Shown: positions 5,128 to 5,541 of the stretch, piece by piece
Layout of the letters: every line of letters begins with the position of its first letter
How positions within the stretch are numbered: the stretch's first letter is position 1
Assembly (NCBI GenBank): GCA_002311865.1
Contig: DBZV01000115.1
Span: forward strand, 1 to 5,541
Length of the DNA: 5,541 nucleotides
Origin: Dehalococcoidia bacterium UBA1151
Lineage (GTDB): Bacteria > Chloroflexota > Dehalococcoidia > Lucifugimonadales > Lucifugimonadaceae
Reading direction: 5' to 3'
The notes under the pieces: generated by a model
The model's input: only the letters and a program-made list of their open reading frames with translations
Told to the model about the DNA's origin: nothing
The model's database searches: none
Program-made: the position numbers and the translations under genes

Positions 5128-5151
5128 AATACCCGGCCTCTGGCGGGTATT
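5128..5151. repeat. 8-bp inverted repeat AATACCCG / CGGGTATT
   Basis: Perfect 8-bp arms flank an 8-nt centre, GCCTCTGG, that can pair further (CC with GG). It has no T-run. It could be a hairpin in a converging transcript or a binding site; its position 20 nt after the REP-like repeat suggests it may be part of a larger repeat unit. Confidence 0.4.
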
Positions 5152-5237
5152 AATGGCTGCGGACGGGATTAGGTCGGGAACATGCATTTCTGCCATCGCC
5201 GCCACGGGTCGGGTGCTATTCTCTGGGCGATTGCGGC

Positions 5238-5258
5238 CCCATCGCTTTTCCGATTGGG
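5238..5258 (-). terminator. Weak hairpin after the partial right-edge gene
   Basis: CCCATCG and CGAT-T-GGG pair with one bulge around a 6-nt loop, about 20 nt beyond the stop codon of the minus-strand gene ending at 5280. No T-run follows on the minus strand, so termination here is doubtful. Confidence 0.2.
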
Positions 5259-5279
5259 AGCTCGTTGAAAGACGACGGT

Positions 5280-5541
5280 TCAGGCGGCAAGTGATAAGCC
5301 TTCGTCAACTAGCGGTGCAAACATCGCCATTCGGCTCGCGACCTGGTCAACTGCCTCGTCCACGGTTACGCCTATCCTTGCTGCGGCACGCCGCGCACGC
5401 GACGTGCCAGACACAAGAGAGCTACTCACGTACACCATTAGATTCGCGGACGCGGCGATGGCAGATATGTACGCGAGGCGCACGTGAGTCCGCTCACCTG
5501 ACCAGCCAGAGTCGATCAATCCAGATAGGCACTCATCAAAG
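5280..5541 (-). CDS. C-terminal end of an unrecognised protein (5' part outside window)
   Basis: The minus-strand frame is open from the right edge to a TGA at 5280-5282, giving about 86 visible C-terminal residues. A TTG at 5517-5519 could be read as a start, but the frame continues upstream without a stop (codons for FDECLSG), so this is more likely the tail of a longer gene. The visible part is rich in Ala, Ser and Val and looks mostly helical. It has a moderately hydrophobic stretch around ISAIAASANLMVYVSSSLV, followed by a basic patch, SRARRAAARIG, and an acidic helix ending LVDEGLSLAA. I do not recognise a family. It converges on the hydrolase gene. Confidence 0.55.
   Translation of the reverse strand, partial: FDECLSGLIDSGWSGERTHVRLAYISAIAASANLMVYVSSSLVSGTSRARRAAARIGVTVDEAVDQVASRMAMFAPLVDEGLSLAA

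Larger units (their letters stand above)
4975..5279. other. Intergenic region with repeats, no gene seen
   Basis: This spacer separates two converging genes. It contains the REP-like repeat at 5061-5107, an 8-bp inverted repeat at 5128-5151 and a weak hairpin at 5238-5258. A 60-codon open frame at 4971-5153 runs through the repeats, starts at the edge of the terminator and has no ribosome site, so it is not annotated as a gene. Confidence 0.65.

Noticed and set aside
4971..5153. 60-codon plus-strand open frame
   Set aside because: It begins at the terminator of the hydrolase gene, has no ribosome site and reads through the REP-like repeat.

Overview
The window looks like bacterial chromosomal DNA of moderately high GC. 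It carries ordinary housekeeping and catabolic genes separated by spacers rich in short dispersed repeats. No marker gene fixes the taxon. The gene types and the CCGTCATCCCGG-type palindromic repeats would fit an environmental lineage such as a marine Chloroflexota relative, but that is a weak inference.

Layout. Positions 1-125 hold no gene; they show a stretch resembling insertion-sequence flanking DNA and a 12-bp palindrome. Three genes then lie on the minus strand, read from right to left. The first is an M17 leucyl aminopeptidase (pepA, 2114-3652, TTG start). The second is an RraA-type aldolase-fold gene 24 nt behind it (1343-2089). The third is a second RraA-type gene, about 79% identical in protein (126-875). 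The 467-nt spacer between the two RraA genes (876-1342) holds a 28-nt remnant of the pepA 3' end, two 33-nt direct repeats, a REP-like hairpin and a second intergenic repeat motif. From 3653 to 4065 is a divergent promoter region with an AT-rich core, a candidate sigma70-type promoter and several inverted repeats. A metallo-beta-lactamase-fold hydrolase (4066-4914) follows on the plus strand and ends at a good intrinsic terminator (4934-4970). Positions 4975-5279 carry no gene but hold a second copy of the REP-like hairpin in the opposite orientation. The right edge holds the C-terminal end of an unrecognised minus-strand gene (5280 to beyond 5541).

How the genes fit together. pepA and the adjacent RraA gene look co-transcribed. 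The distal RraA gene appears to have arisen by tandem duplication of a block that began in the last codons of pepA: the pepA-end fragment lies 43 nt before its start codon, against 41 nt at the parental copy. Repeats have since accumulated between the two copies. The functions (peptide turnover, cleavage or decarboxylation of an oxo-acid, hydrolysis of a lactone-like or ester-like substrate) suggest general catabolism, but no single pathway is demonstrated. I found no defence system, CRISPR array, RNA gene or intact mobile element. The most informative signals are the duplication footprint and the repeat families.
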